This document shows positions 25,617-33,577 of a stretch of DNA of 64,000 nucleotides, piece by piece. The position numbers were made by a program, and so were the translations under genes. Position 1 is the first letter of the stretch. The number at the start of each line of letters is the position of its first letter. The stretch spans positions 16,273 to 80,272 of the forward strand of contig NZ_JAJITD010000026.1 in NCBI RefSeq assembly GCF_020880815.1, read 5' to 3'. The notes beneath the pieces are model-generated. The model was not told the origin of the DNA and ran no database searches. It saw nothing but the letters and a program-made list of their open reading frames with translations. The stretch is from Paraburkholderia sejongensis (GTDB lineage: Bacteria; Pseudomonadota; Gammaproteobacteria; Burkholderiales; Burkholderiaceae).

Positions 25617-26744
25617 ATGTCAGCGATATTGAACGTGCGCGCGGTGCTGCGCGACTACTGGTTGGGTGCCGACTTCAAGGCTGCATTGGAACAACTGCTT
25701 CTGGAAAACGTGAATCGCGTCCATAGCCGGACGAGAATCAGCGCCAAGCCGCTTTCGATTAAGACGCAGGAGCGCCGGACATTGGCGATCTGCAAGTCGT
25801 TTGAAGAGTTGCGCCGGAATGGCTTCTCGCTGCAATCTCCGTACTCACTGAAGCACAAGCACGTCGAGTTTCTCGTCAAGTTCTGGATCGATGCGAAACA
25901 GACAGGAGGGACGATCGAAAACAAGCTGACGTATCTGCGAGCCCTGTGTGTGTGGATGAAGAAGCCGAATCTGATCGGCACGCTGGCGGACTATGTCGAC
26001 CGCGAGCAGCACAACCTCGTACGCTCGTACGTCGCGTTGCGAGACAAGTCGTGGGAAGGAAATGGAATCGACGCTGAAGCCAAGATCAACGAGATCGCTG
26101 TCAGTCACCCGAACGTGGCAGTGCAACTGAAACTCCAGGCGGCTTTTGGTCTTCGCGTTGAAGAGAGTTTCCTGCTTCGACCGTTGGAGGCCGTGCGTAA
26201 CGACGAACTGCTTGACGTCAGCCACGGCACAAAGGGCGGCCGTGAGCGCGTCGTGCCGATAGAACTCAAGCTTGCCGTGCTCGAGGAAGCGGCGACGCTT
26301 TCGAACCCTTATACCGGGTCAACGATCCCGCATGGATACACAAAAAAACAGTGGCGTGAACACTACTATCATGTGCTCAAAAAGCACGGTGTCACCCAGG
26401 CAGGTATAGGAGTTACGAGCCATGGTCTTCGCCACCAGTACCTACAGCAAATGTACGAGCGGATCACTGGCGTTGAGGCGCCGATCAAGCAACCCACGGA
26501 ACGGGTAGACCGTGAGGCGCACAAGGCTGCGATGCAGCGCATTGTCGAGGCAGCCGGACACAGTCGCGCGACAAAGGCGAACGCTTACCTGTCAACGCAT
26601 GCGGCGATGAACGCTCGAAAGAAACGTTCGATCACGCGGGATATGGCACAAGAAGCGGTGACCCGTGCCGGCGGAATAAAGTCTCATGCCGCTGTAGCGC
26701 TCGGAGTGTCGCGTCAGACTCTCTACAAGCTATTGGGCTCGTAA
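25617..26744 (+). CDS. Tyrosine site-specific recombinase
   Basis: About 375 residues from the ATG at 25617; an upstream ATG at 25509 would add 36 Arg-rich residues and is less likely. The catalytic set is complete: Arg in AAFGLRVEESF, Lys in GTKGGRERVV, HGLRH, His in AAGHSRATKANAYL with the nucleophile Tyr. An N-terminal SAM-like core-binding domain is present. The C-terminal 25 residues look like a Fis-type helix-turn-helix (SHAAVALGVSRQTLYKLL). It may resolve multimers or integrate the element. No attachment site was identified. Confidence 0.85.
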   Translation: MSAILNVRAVLRDYWLGADFKAALEQLLLENVNRVHSRTRISAKPLSIKTQERRTLAICKSFEELRRNGFSLQSPYSLKHKHVEFLVKFWIDAKQTGGTIENKLTYLRALCVWMKKPNLIGTLADYVDREQHNLVRSYVALRDKSWEGNGIDAEAKINEIAVSHPNVAVQLKLQAAFGLRVEESFLLRPLEAVRNDELLDVSHGTKGGRERVVPIELKLAVLEEAATLSNPYTGSTIPHGYTKKQWREHYYHVLKKHGVTQAGIGVTSHGLRHQYLQQMYERITGVEAPIKQPTERVDREAHKAAMQRIVEAAGHSRATKANAYLSTHAAMNARKKRSITRDMAQEAVTRAGGIKSHAAVALGVSRQTLYKLLGS

Positions 26745-26959
26745 CGGCAGAACGCGACCGGTTCGTTTTGCGATCGTGGCGTTGCGATACCACGCGTGAA
26801 AGCCGGCTGCAGCCGAACGTGTACACACAATGTGCCGTTTTGGTCGCTGGTCTATAAACGACACAATTAAAAATCCTGTGCAATCAAAGGCGTAGGAACT
26901 TGCGCAGAAAAACGCGTTTTACGTGTACACGGCCGGACGGAGTCTTTAGAACGGGGCTG
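26745..26959. other. Intergenic, no gene seen
   Basis: Lies between the recombinase and a tiny minus-strand membrane gene. I see no hairpin with a T-run and no promoter that I would defend. Two GTGTACAC-like palindromes (near 26819 and 26926) are present. Confidence 0.4.
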
Positions 26960-27100
26960 TCACTGAAAAAGCCAGTTCAGCATTGGGCTCGTCAAAGCGT
27001 GGTAGGTGAGTATGATGCCGATCGCGAGAAGCGTGAGCAGTTGCGGCACCAGCTTCTCGCGGTGGCGGTACGCGGCGCGGATGTAATCGACAGGTGACAT
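26960..27100 (-). CDS. Tiny membrane protein, 46 residues
   Basis: The ATG at 27100 is preceded by CGGAGAAAAT, a good ribosome site. The product starts MSPVDYIRAAYRHREKLVPQ and has one hydrophobic helix (LLTLLAIGIILTYHAL). A promoter of the TTGACT set lies at 27148-27176. No family recognised. Confidence 0.65.
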   Translation of the reverse strand: MSPVDYIRAAYRHREKLVPQLLTLLAIGIILTYHALTSPMLNWLFQ

Positions 27101-27147
27101 ATTTTCTCCGAAAGGTTGTTCGCTCACCGATGCGGCGAGAACTGATT

Positions 27148-27176
27148 TCAGTATGACGCCGCTCCCAAGAAGTCAA
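27148..27176 (-). promoter_or_regulatory. Sigma70-type promoter, twin of the parM promoter
   Basis: On the minus strand, -35 TTGACT (27176-27171), 17 bases, then TACTGA (27153-27148). The following ACTGAAATCAG also follows the parM promoter, so the two share more than the consensus boxes. Confidence 0.55.
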
Positions 27177-27177
27177 G

Positions 27178-27846
27178 TCACCAGCGGTTGCGATCCGGGA
27201 GATCGTCGACGGCTGCCGAGACGCGTGTCTCGAACGAGCACTCCTCGTCACCGCCGGTCGCCGGAATGCGCGGAAACTGCACGGACGCCACGCCATCGAT
27301 GTAGACGAAGCGTGCCATCTGCTGCAGGGTGCGGTAGCGCGCGGCGTCCTCCAGCACCGGATCGATGGGCCAGAAGTCGCGAGTCGTGATTTTCCCGTCG
27401 ACGATCTTCTGAGCGAGCATCGACAGGATCGGGCCGCGCTTCTCCCAGTCCTCCGCTGTCCGCGCGAGCAGATCAAGGACGTACGGCGCGTCGATCGGCG
27501 AGATCTCCTTGCGGACAAGATCAAGCAGGTCGCCTTCCGAAGCGGCCGGTCGATTCAGTCTCGTGTTCCAGATTTTCCCGGCTTCATCGAGCGCGGCGTG
27601 CTTGTTGTCGGTGAACGGGATCCACGGCGTCTGCATCCCGCAGTCCTCGCACAGGATGCAGCAAAGCTTCTCGGTCGGCGGCTCCGACAGAGACCGTGCT
27701 TCCATATCGTTCATCACGGGGGCGGTACTGGCGTTGATCTGCAAAACATCGGTGGAAGGCCTGATGCGGCCCCCAATCACTCGTTGGGACCAGCCGAACG
27801 CCCAGTTGCCGCCACAGTGTGCGCAGGGGGATAGTTCATCAGTCAT
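27178..27846 (-). CDS. Protein with a Lar-type zinc-finger N-terminus
   Basis: A 222-residue protein. Residues 1-95 carry CAHCGG, LCCILCEDCGMQTPW and AGKIWNTRLNRP, the pattern of Lar-type restriction-alleviation domains (CxxCG...CxxCG...WNxR). The remainder (RKEISPIDAPYVLDLLARTA, YRTLQQMARFVYIDG) is unassigned. Lar proteins lessen type I restriction of incoming DNA, which would suit a transferred element, but this is homology by motif only. Confidence 0.6.
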   Translation of the reverse strand: MTDELSPCAHCGGNWAFGWSQRVIGGRIRPSTDVLQINASTAPVMNDMEARSLSEPPTEKLCCILCEDCGMQTPWIPFTDNKHAALDEAGKIWNTRLNRPAASEGDLLDLVRKEISPIDAPYVLDLLARTAEDWEKRGPILSMLAQKIVDGKITTRDFWPIDPVLEDAARYRTLQQMARFVYIDGVASVQFPRIPATGGDEECSFETRVSAAVDDLPDRNRW

Positions 27847-27878
27847 GGAGCTTCCGCGGGTCAGTGTATGTCGTGTGA

Positions 27879-27905
27879 ATTGTAATGTTCACTGACCGGC
27901 GTCAA
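27879..27905 (-). promoter_or_regulatory. Promoter for the Lar-like gene
   Basis: On the minus strand, TTGACG (27905-27900) and TACAAT (27884-27879), 15 bases apart. Confidence 0.5.
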
Positions 27906-27943
27906 TCGCATGAGATGAGAGGAAAAAGCACTGATTGCGGCGG

Positions 27944-28336
27944 TTAGGCCCGCAGGATGTCGGCGGCCCGGTTGTACGCCTCGTGAGAGAGCAGACGCAG
28001 CGGGCGCAACGACTCACAGTCGAACATCAGCCGGTAGGCGTATCCAACCGGCACAGAGAGCAGTTGCCCATTCGAGGACCGGATCGGCTTTCCCTTCAGG
28101 GCATACGGGTGCGTGCCGTCCCGCACCTTCGCCAGGACCATTCGAGCCTCGTTCTGGACCGATGGAAGGTGCTCGACGCAAGACAGATCGATCGGATCGG
28201 CTGCGGCCGATTCCGCCTTGGCGCGACGCTTGTGCTGCCGCTCGCGCGCGTGTGCCGCCTTCGCTTGCGTGATGGCGGCGCAGGTATGGCAGTACTTGCC
28301 TTTGCCCGAGTGGCCGCAGGGGAAGTTGCGCTTCAT
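27944..28336 (-). CDS. Zinc-binding hypothetical protein, 130 residues
   Basis: The N-terminus FPCGHSGKGKYCHTCAAITQ looks like a small zinc-binding knuckle. A basic linker (RERQHKRRAKAE) follows, then a C-terminal part ending VPVGYAYRLMFDCESLRPLR and LLSHEAYNRAADIL. The last part has a RelE-like flavour but no catalytic set that I can defend. The ATG at 28336 has AGGAC upstream. Confidence 0.6.
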   Translation of the reverse strand: MKRNFPCGHSGKGKYCHTCAAITQAKAAHARERQHKRRAKAESAAADPIDLSCVEHLPSVQNEARMVLAKVRDGTHPYALKGKPIRSSNGQLLSVPVGYAYRLMFDCESLRPLRLLSHEAYNRAADILRA

Positions 28337-28392
28337 GGTGATGTTGTCCTTGGGATAGCTGATAGCTCATTCGACCATGAAGGGTCCTTCAG

Positions 28393-28707
28393 TCAAGGGA
28401 AGGTTGGAGAGTGTTTTGACGGCTCTTTTGCCTGTTTGGCATCGAGCTCGGCCGACAGGTCGAGAATGCGCGCGTCCGCGCCCGCAAGCCTTCTCTCCAG
28501 GCGCTCTATGTGAGCCAGAGCGACGGCGTACTGGTCGGCGAGCATGGTGAGCGCCCAGAAAGGCGTGAGCGCGGCCGAGCAATCCCGGCAGGTAACGATT
28601 CCGCCGCGTGGGTCAAGGCGGATGTTGTGATGGTCGCACTCGCCGGGCCGGTGGGTGCGTTGGTCGGTAGTGACGCGCAGGCGCGCGAACGGGATGACAC
28701 TGCTCAT
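28393..28707 (-). CDS. Hypothetical protein with a CxxC and coiled coil
   Basis: A 104-residue protein: HRPGECDHHN and IVTCRDCSAALTPFW suggest a zinc site, and residues 55-95 are helical (ADQYAVALAHIERLERRLAG). No family recognised. It follows the 175-residue gene by 24 bases, in the same direction. Confidence 0.55.
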   Translation of the reverse strand: MSSVIPFARLRVTTDQRTHRPGECDHHNIRLDPRGGIVTCRDCSAALTPFWALTMLADQYAVALAHIERLERRLAGADARILDLSAELDAKQAKEPSKHSPTFP

Positions 28708-28731
28708 GCGCGTGGTCGTAAAGGTAGTGAT

Positions 28732-29259
28732 TTATGGGGCGGTGGCCCGCGACCGCACCGCGGAAGCGGCGTCGGGTGGAAAAAGGGTGCGCGAGATGGT
28801 CTCGTCGCGGCGGTAATGCTGCTCGATGATGTCGAGGTAACGACGGAATCCGTCCGTGTCGGCAGGCGCGACGCGCCCGCTGCTCGCAGTGAACCGAACG
28901 TCGGTTGGCGCGTTGGCGTGACGCTCGATGTTGCCCAGAGCGGCCGCGTCCGGTAACCACCACCTATTCCAGCGTGTCGTGAAGTTCAGCCAGCCGCGCG
29001 TGGCCCCATCCATTTCTGCCCAGGACGCCTGAAAGTCGAGAATGGCGCCGAGTGAGCTGAAGAAGGCCATCCGCATGCCACTGTCGTTCGCGGTCGCGAC
29101 GACGATCTGTTTGCGCCGCTCGTCGACGGGGTCCGTCGAGCTCGCCATGCAGAGTGCCGGGTAACTGACGTGCCAGTCGGCACCGCGCGCAACAGTGCGT
29201 TGGAGAAAGAAAGAGTTGGATTCCACTGTGACGGTCCTGTTTTGAGCTAGTGTGCTCAC
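28732..29259 (-). CDS. Hypothetical protein, 175 residues
   Basis: Starts at GTG 29259, with TTGACT just upstream on the minus strand (29284-29279). The product is mixed alpha/beta (VDERRKQIVVATANDSGMRM, FFSSLGAILDFQASWAEMDG) and has Trp-rich NFTTRWNRWWLP. No family recognised. It sits in a run of minus-strand accessory genes. Confidence 0.55.
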   Translation of the reverse strand: MSTLAQNRTVTVESNSFFLQRTVARGADWHVSYPALCMASSTDPVDERRKQIVVATANDSGMRMAFFSSLGAILDFQASWAEMDGATRGWLNFTTRWNRWWLPDAAALGNIERHANAPTDVRFTASSGRVAPADTDGFRRYLDIIEQHYRRDETISRTLFPPDAASAVRSRATAP

Positions 29260-29280
29260 CCTATCGAAATCGTCAGCAAG

Positions 29281-30495
29281 TCAAGCCGGCGCCGGAAGCG
29301 CGACCGAGGAGAGCGGCGACGGCGGTACCCATTCAACGCATGGCTCGTTGCGTGAAGCGTACAGCGCCTGCTTCTGCAACTTGCGCGCGCGGTAGGCATC
29401 GTTTGATTCCATGCCATAGATCTCGATGGCGGTTGGGCGCGCCGTGTCCGTCAGGCGAAAGTCGGGCAGCATGTCGTCCGACTCGTCGCGGCGTAGCGGC
29501 TTGTCGAACCGCCGGCGTTCCACGACGAGACGATTCGCCATCTCGACTTCGTAGCTCGAGTCGCAGGGAATGAATGCGCGGTTGCAAAGCTGCAGCGCGA
29601 GATCGATCGCTCGCAGATTGCCGTCCTTCGTGCGTTCAACGACGAGCACGGCGACGATGCGCGCTTCAGGCTTGCCGATCATCGGCCATGCATGCCGGAA
29701 AGACCGGGCCGCATTCTCGATCAACGTCTTCGATGCATAGAACGTTTCGAAGGTCTGGCGCAACCGAATGACGAAACCGTATTTCGATGGGTCGATCGCC
29801 TTTATCTCCGCGATGATCACGCCGCGATCCGAGGTTGTGGGAGTCGTGTGAATGCGGCCGAGGAATGCGTCGAACTCGGCCTTGATCGTCGCGATTTCGC
29901 TTTCTTCGTATCGGCGCATGACGTGAACGACATCCTGAACAGGTTTCCCGTTCATCTTACCCTCGCCGAGCACGGCAAGGATCTGCGCGCTGCACGTTCC
30001 CCAGTTGCGCTGCGCTTCGCCGGACCACTGGTTCAGGCGCGCTTCGTGCCAGAGGCGCTGCAGGAATCCGAGAAGGGGCGCCGATCGGCGCGTCGCGGAA
30101 CGTGTGCTGTCGCTTGCCGCGCGCTCGCCTCTTACGGTACCTACGGTCCGAACGGTAAGTGAGACGTCGAGCCTCGCGTTGATACCCATCGGAGTGCTGC
30201 GAATTGCTTCGAGTTCGGACCCGGAAGACGCTCCCGATTCCGCGGGCACGGCGAAAAAGGAGCAGGTGTCGCGGTCGTGATGAGCCCCTTCCTCCGGCCA
30301 GCGCGCCAGATGGAACAGTGCGCCGTACCTGCGAACGACGAGCCGTAACGGCTGTCCGCCGGCGGCGGACCGGCATAGGCACTCGGCGTAGCCCGGCGAC
30401 CGCTTCGCCCGTTCGAGCCGTATCGCGAAGCGCGCGGGATTGTCCTGCACGTCTTCCAGCGACGTCACCAGGCCATCGAATCGGACGTTTGTCAT
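29281..30495 (-). CDS. DUF1173-family protein
   Basis: A 404-residue protein of the DUF1173 type found on plasmids and integrative elements. The N-terminus has the Cys motif AECLCRSAAGGQPLRLVVRR and RWPEEGAHHDRDTCSFF. The C-terminus (RRFDKPLRRDESDDMLPDFR, then AIEIYGM) resembles the D...ExK layout of restriction-like nucleases. The biochemical role is unknown. It starts 3 bases after the small gene upstream, so it is in the same operon. Confidence 0.75.
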   Translation of the reverse strand: MTNVRFDGLVTSLEDVQDNPARFAIRLERAKRSPGYAECLCRSAAGGQPLRLVVRRYGALFHLARWPEEGAHHDRDTCSFFAVPAESGASSGSELEAIRSTPMGINARLDVSLTVRTVGTVRGERAASDSTRSATRRSAPLLGFLQRLWHEARLNQWSGEAQRNWGTCSAQILAVLGEGKMNGKPVQDVVHVMRRYEESEIATIKAEFDAFLGRIHTTPTTSDRGVIIAEIKAIDPSKYGFVIRLRQTFETFYASKTLIENAARSFRHAWPMIGKPEARIVAVLVVERTKDGNLRAIDLALQLCNRAFIPCDSSYEVEMANRLVVERRRFDKPLRRDESDDMLPDFRLTDTARPTAIEIYGMESNDAYRARKLQKQALYASRNEPCVEWVPPSPLSSVALPAPA

Positions 30496-30498
30496 CGG

Positions 30499-30789
30499 TC
30501 AGTTCCGGAGGAAATCGGTTATCGAGATGCCGTTGGCAGCGCGAAAAGCCCGCGTACCGAGCAGCTTGCTCACCTGACGAACGCTGCTGGCAAACTGGTT
30601 AAGGTGATGTTCGGTCGGGAAGCGAGCCACTACGCGCCGCAGTATGCCGGGCGCGATGTAGTCGCGCTCCTCGACATGTCCGTCGCCAATTAGCGCGTCC
30701 ATCCAGCAGTCCGGTAGGCCTGGCGCGGTGGCACCGCTGGCACCTTGTCCACGCGTTGTATCTAGGAATTCAAGGACGATTCTGGTCAT
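30499..30789 (-). CDS. Hypothetical protein, 96 residues
   Basis: Starts on an ATGA overlapping the stop of the frameshifted gene at 30786, and ends 3 bases before the DUF1173 start. The product (MTRIVLEFLDTTRGQGASG, RVVARFPTEHHLNQFASSVR) is not recognised. Position argues for co-expression with DUF1173. Confidence 0.6.
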   Translation of the reverse strand: MTRIVLEFLDTTRGQGASGATAPGLPDCWMDALIGDGHVEERDYIAPGILRRVVARFPTEHHLNQFASSVRQVSKLLGTRAFRAANGISITDFLRN

Positions 30790-31050
30790 GGAATTTCTGC
30801 GGTACGGAGAGCGTCGCCGTGCCGGGCCATCCGCCCGAGCGGGATGATGCGCTCGATGGTCGAAGCGTCGATAACGTGGCGCGCGCCTGTCGCGTTCTGG
30901 AATTCAAGGAAGGTCACGCCTTCGACGACATGCTTCTGGATGAAGGTGCGCTCAAGCACGAGGCCGGGAAAGTAGCCGTTAGACAGCGCGCGCGCGCGTC
31001 TCGATGCAATAGCCCGTGGCGGGCTCCAACTGATCTGTCGCCAGTCGCAT
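30786..31050 (-). pseudogene. Small gene broken at a CG dinucleotide run
   Basis: From ATG 31050 the frame reads MRLATDQLEPATGYCIETRA, then reaches a run of alternating C and G near 30986-30998 and hits a stop. A different frame after the run continues protein-like to a stop at 30786: ALSNGYFPGLVLERTFIQKH, VTFLEFQNATGARHVIDAST and RIIPLGRMARHGDAL. Adding one CG unit would restore a single frame of about 88 residues. The gene starts 5 bases after the upstream stop and its end overlaps the next ATG by 4 bases, so it clearly belongs to the operon. Confidence 0.6.
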
Positions 31051-31055
31051 TCCGG

Positions 31056-31484
31056 TCAGGGCCGCGTGGGCTTGTGCTTCGCCCGATACGCGTCGAGGAG
31101 CGAAATGGCACCGACCGCTGTAGCGAATGTATTAAACAGGGCGAGGGCGATCAGCCACGCTGCGCGCCGGTCGTGCGCCGCGATCTCCTGAGCGCGCTCC
31201 CGCTCGGCTACCGCAAGATTGGCGCGCTGCGCAGTCAGTGATTGGCGCAGCGCCTCTTCCGAGCGCACTTCGTGACGGGCCAGAACGCCCGAGCGAAGGT
31301 CAGGCGGCAAATCTTCGATCGCATCCGAGACGCCCGTCAGTTCCGCAACGATTGCGGTGTCGACCACAACGCCGACGGCTGCGCGTTGAGGTTGCAACTG
31401 GATCCCAGCAAGGCCGATCGTGACCGTCGACGTGAGCACGGCGATGGCGAGGATGGACAGCGTGGCGCGTTGACTGAATTTCAT
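31056..31484 (-). CDS. Two-helix membrane protein, 142 residues
   Basis: The ATG at 31484 gives an N-terminal hydrophobic helix (LSILAIAVLTSTVTIGLAGI). An extracytoplasmic helical part follows (LRSGVLARHEVRSEEALRQS), then a second membrane helix (AAWLIALALFNTFATAVGAI) and a basic tail. No family recognised. It heads the small minus-strand operon that runs down to DUF1173. Confidence 0.6.
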   Translation of the reverse strand: MKFSQRATLSILAIAVLTSTVTIGLAGIQLQPQRAAVGVVVDTAIVAELTGVSDAIEDLPPDLRSGVLARHEVRSEEALRQSLTAQRANLAVAERERAQEIAAHDRRAAWLIALALFNTFATAVGAISLLDAYRAKHKPTRP

Positions 31485-31631
31485 GATGACCGATGTTGTC
31501 GGTGCCGCGAGGGCGGCACTGCTCGCTATTTTCAGGCGAACGCCCTTCTCACGGCCGGACAAAGGGACCGGAAAAACCGGACCATTCAACCTGTTCAATG
31601 CCGATAGTTTGAAAGCGTGATGTAAATGCAT

Positions 31632-31876
31632 GGCTGGAAAGAGATAGCAAAATTGCCACCATTCCCGGGATAGGTCCGTAACGCGTTAAACGATGGCGGA
31701 ACTTGCCCTTGAAGGGCGGTTGCTCCGCAGCGTCAGAGGCATCGGCCGCGTTCGAGTCCGGTGTCGCAGTTATCCACAAGTTTGTCCCCCGAAAGTGGGG
31801 ATAACTCTGAGCGGGCCGGGGAAAGAGGCTAGGCGAAATCGCCGTCATTCGACCGCGCCGAGGAGCCTACGCGCCG
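31632..31876. other. Non-coding region with DnaA-box pair, possible origin
   Basis: TTATCCACA at 31770-31778 is a perfect DnaA box. TTATCCCCA on the other strand (31804-31796) is one base off and faces it, making an inverted pair. Upstream at 31679-31692 is TAACGCGTTAAACG, which contains a perfect 10-bp palindrome and recurs before the Trb operon. No initiator gene or iterons are seen here, so an origin is only a suggestion. Confidence 0.45.
31679..31692. repeat. Palindromic operator-like site, copy 1
   Basis: TAACGCGTTAAACG; the first ten bases are a perfect palindrome. The flanking 15 bases upstream (CCCGGGATAGGTCCG) resemble those of the copy at 50063. It sits between divergent transcription units. 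Confidence 0.55.
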
Positions 31877-31940
31877 TATCGTTCTCACATCAACCGCGCA
31901 CACGCGCATCGACCACGGCATCCACTGCCAATCTTTTCAA
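31877..31940 (+). promoter_or_regulatory. Promoter plus ATCGAC leader element, copy 4
   Basis: A -10-like TATCGT (31877-31882), 13 bases, a GCGC/GCGC stem with loop ACAC (31896-31907), ATCGACC (31908-31914), then a second hairpin GGCA/TGCC (31917-31929) followed by AATCTTTTC. The methylase-like gene starts at 31999. Confidence 0.7.
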
Positions 31941-31998
31941 TCCCGTAGGGGCACAAGCTCCTATGGGCGCGTGCTCGTCCTACTCATCTGGACATCAT

Positions 31999-32985
31999 AT
32001 GAGCCGCAAGAGCGCAGAGCGCAAACATGAGCAAACCGGTGACGCGCATCAGAAGAACTTCGTCGCCCTGATTAAACGTTTCAGCTATGGACATCACACG
32101 CACACGGTGTTTTCGGACTTCGTGGAGATGTGCGCTCTTAGCATCAGCAACAGCGTTGACCTGAAGCAGTTCGAGCCGCGCGAGAAGCGCTATCTCGAAA
32201 TCATCGCGAAGTATTCCCCAACGGAGCAGGCTCTCTTTCCCCAGATGCTCGGCGAGCTCACGCTGTCATTCGAGCATCGGGTTGAGATGATGCGGAAAGC
32301 CGGTGGGACAGGCGTCGGGTTGGCCGGGCTGACCGATGTGCTCGGTGAAACGTACATGATGCTGGAGCTTGGCAACTCGCGGGCAGGTCAGTTCTTTACG
32401 CCTTATCACGTCAGTCGCATGATGGCGATGATGACCATCGGAGACGGCGGTCCGGCAGTTCGGGAGCACGGTTTCATCCGTGTTCAGGAGCCGGCCTGCG
32501 GCGCTGGTGGCATGGTCGTCGCAGTGGCGGAATCGCTTCACGACGCCGGGCACAACTATCAGCAGGCGATGCATGCTACGTGCGTGGATATCGACCCCTG
32601 CTGTGTGCACATGGCTTACGTGCAGTTGGCCTTGCTTCACATTCCTGCTGTAATTGTCCACGGCAATGCCTTGACTCTCGATGTCTGGGGGACGTGGTAC
32701 ACGCCCGCACACATTCTGGGAGGATGGAGCTGGAAGCTGCGCCGCCGGGAAGCTGAAGCTGCTGCGGCCGAGGCGATTGGAGCAGTGCCCGTGGAAGCTC
32801 GTGCGCCTGCGTCCGCCGAACGACTAGACGTGCCGGAAGCGGTTGAGCCGGGAATCGATACGGAAGGTGACGTGGCCATCGCCGAAGAAATCGAAGCAGC
32901 GCACGCCGCTTTCGACTTCGATGTCGTGCAGGCTGAACCGTCTGTAAAGCTTTTCGCGAAGATCGACCAGCTAGCGCTGTTCTAA
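31999..32985 (+). CDS. N6-DNA methylase-like protein, lacking the NPPY motif
   Basis: A 328-residue protein that resembles the methylase subunit of type I restriction systems. The helical N-terminus, AGQFFTPYHVSRMMAMM (motif X) and QEPACGAGGMVVAVAES (motif I, SAM binding) are clear. Where NPPY/F should follow, the sequence is GNALTLDVWGTWYTPAHIL, so the catalytic motif is absent. The C-terminal 90 residues are Ala/Glu-rich. It may bind SAM or DNA without methylating. It heads the PRTRC-side block behind leader copy 4. Confidence 0.75.
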   Translation: MSRKSAERKHEQTGDAHQKNFVALIKRFSYGHHTHTVFSDFVEMCALSISNSVDLKQFEPREKRYLEIIAKYSPTEQALFPQMLGELTLSFEHRVEMMRKAGGTGVGLAGLTDVLGETYMMLELGNSRAGQFFTPYHVSRMMAMMTIGDGGPAVREHGFIRVQEPACGAGGMVVAVAESLHDAGHNYQQAMHATCVDIDPCCVHMAYVQLALLHIPAVIVHGNALTLDVWGTWYTPAHILGGWSWKLRRREAEAAAAEAIGAVPVEARAPASAERLDVPEAVEPGIDTEGDVAIAEEIEAAHAAFDFDVVQAEPSVKLFAKIDQLALF

Positions 32986-33048
32986 TTTCCTTAACCGTTC
33001 GGGGCCCGATCCCGTACGGGACGGGTTTCCGGCAATGGAGAACCCGTT

Positions 33049-33348
33049 ATGGCATGCGCCTACCTAGATGTCCGCCTAGCGTTTGCGCTGGCAAAAATCG
33101 CGAGTCTCACCGACCCGAACACCGGTCTGCTCGGACTCGCACTGGCCGACGCTCAGGCGCTGGGCTATCGCGACGCAGAGTCCTCATTGCTCAGCGACCC
33201 GCCGATCCCGACATTTTTTGCCGACGAGCCGACCCTTGCCCAGGCATGGCGGGACGGCTGTATCCAGTGGGAGTCGGACGGAGAGTATGGGGACATGTGC
33301 TCCTTCTGTTTCGACGATCACAATGTCTTTCAATGCCCACGCATCTGA
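33049..33348 (+). CDS. Hypothetical protein, 99 residues
   Basis: The ATG at 33049 has TGGAG upstream. The product (MACAYLDVRLAFALAKIASL, DPPIPTFFADEPTLAQAWRD) ends with CSFCFDDHNVFQC, a possible metal site. No family recognised. A GC-rich hairpin lies in its leader (33000-33030), and a T-run terminator follows 20 bases after its stop. Confidence 0.6.
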   Translation: MACAYLDVRLAFALAKIASLTDPNTGLLGLALADAQALGYRDAESSLLSDPPIPTFFADEPTLAQAWRDGCIQWESDGEYGDMCSFCFDDHNVFQCPRI

Positions 33349-33368
33349 AACATTCACTCCCTCCACAA

Positions 33369-33391
33369 CCCGGCCACGCGCCGGGTTTTTT
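33369..33391 (+). terminator. Intrinsic terminator before the parB promoter
   Basis: CCCGGC/GCCGGG stem, then six T. It is almost the same sequence as the terminators near 46301 and 49950 and the ancestral one at 21074/22531. Confidence 0.85.
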
Positions 33392-33454
33392 CGTTTATGC
33401 GAGAGGCACGGTGTTTACGCAAGCTTTGCGCGCCGTTGGCGCTGTGGACGGCGG

Positions 33455-33516
33455 TATCTTTGCGTTATCACCCGCGTCCCTGACGCATCGACTCTCCGGC
33501 TTTGGCCGGTCTATTG
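33455..33516 (+). promoter_or_regulatory. Promoter plus ATCGAC leader element, copy 5
   Basis: A -10-like TATCTT (33455-33460), 13 bases, a GCGTC/GACGC stem with loop CCT (33474-33486), ATCGACT (33487-33493), then a CCGGC/GCCGG hairpin followed by TCTATTGTTGTT. The PRTRC ParB gene starts at 33578. Confidence 0.7.
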
Positions 33517-33577
33517 TTGTTCAACCCTTCGGGAACTCACTCCCGGCTGGGCTGGGTTCCCTCCCCGGAGACCCACA

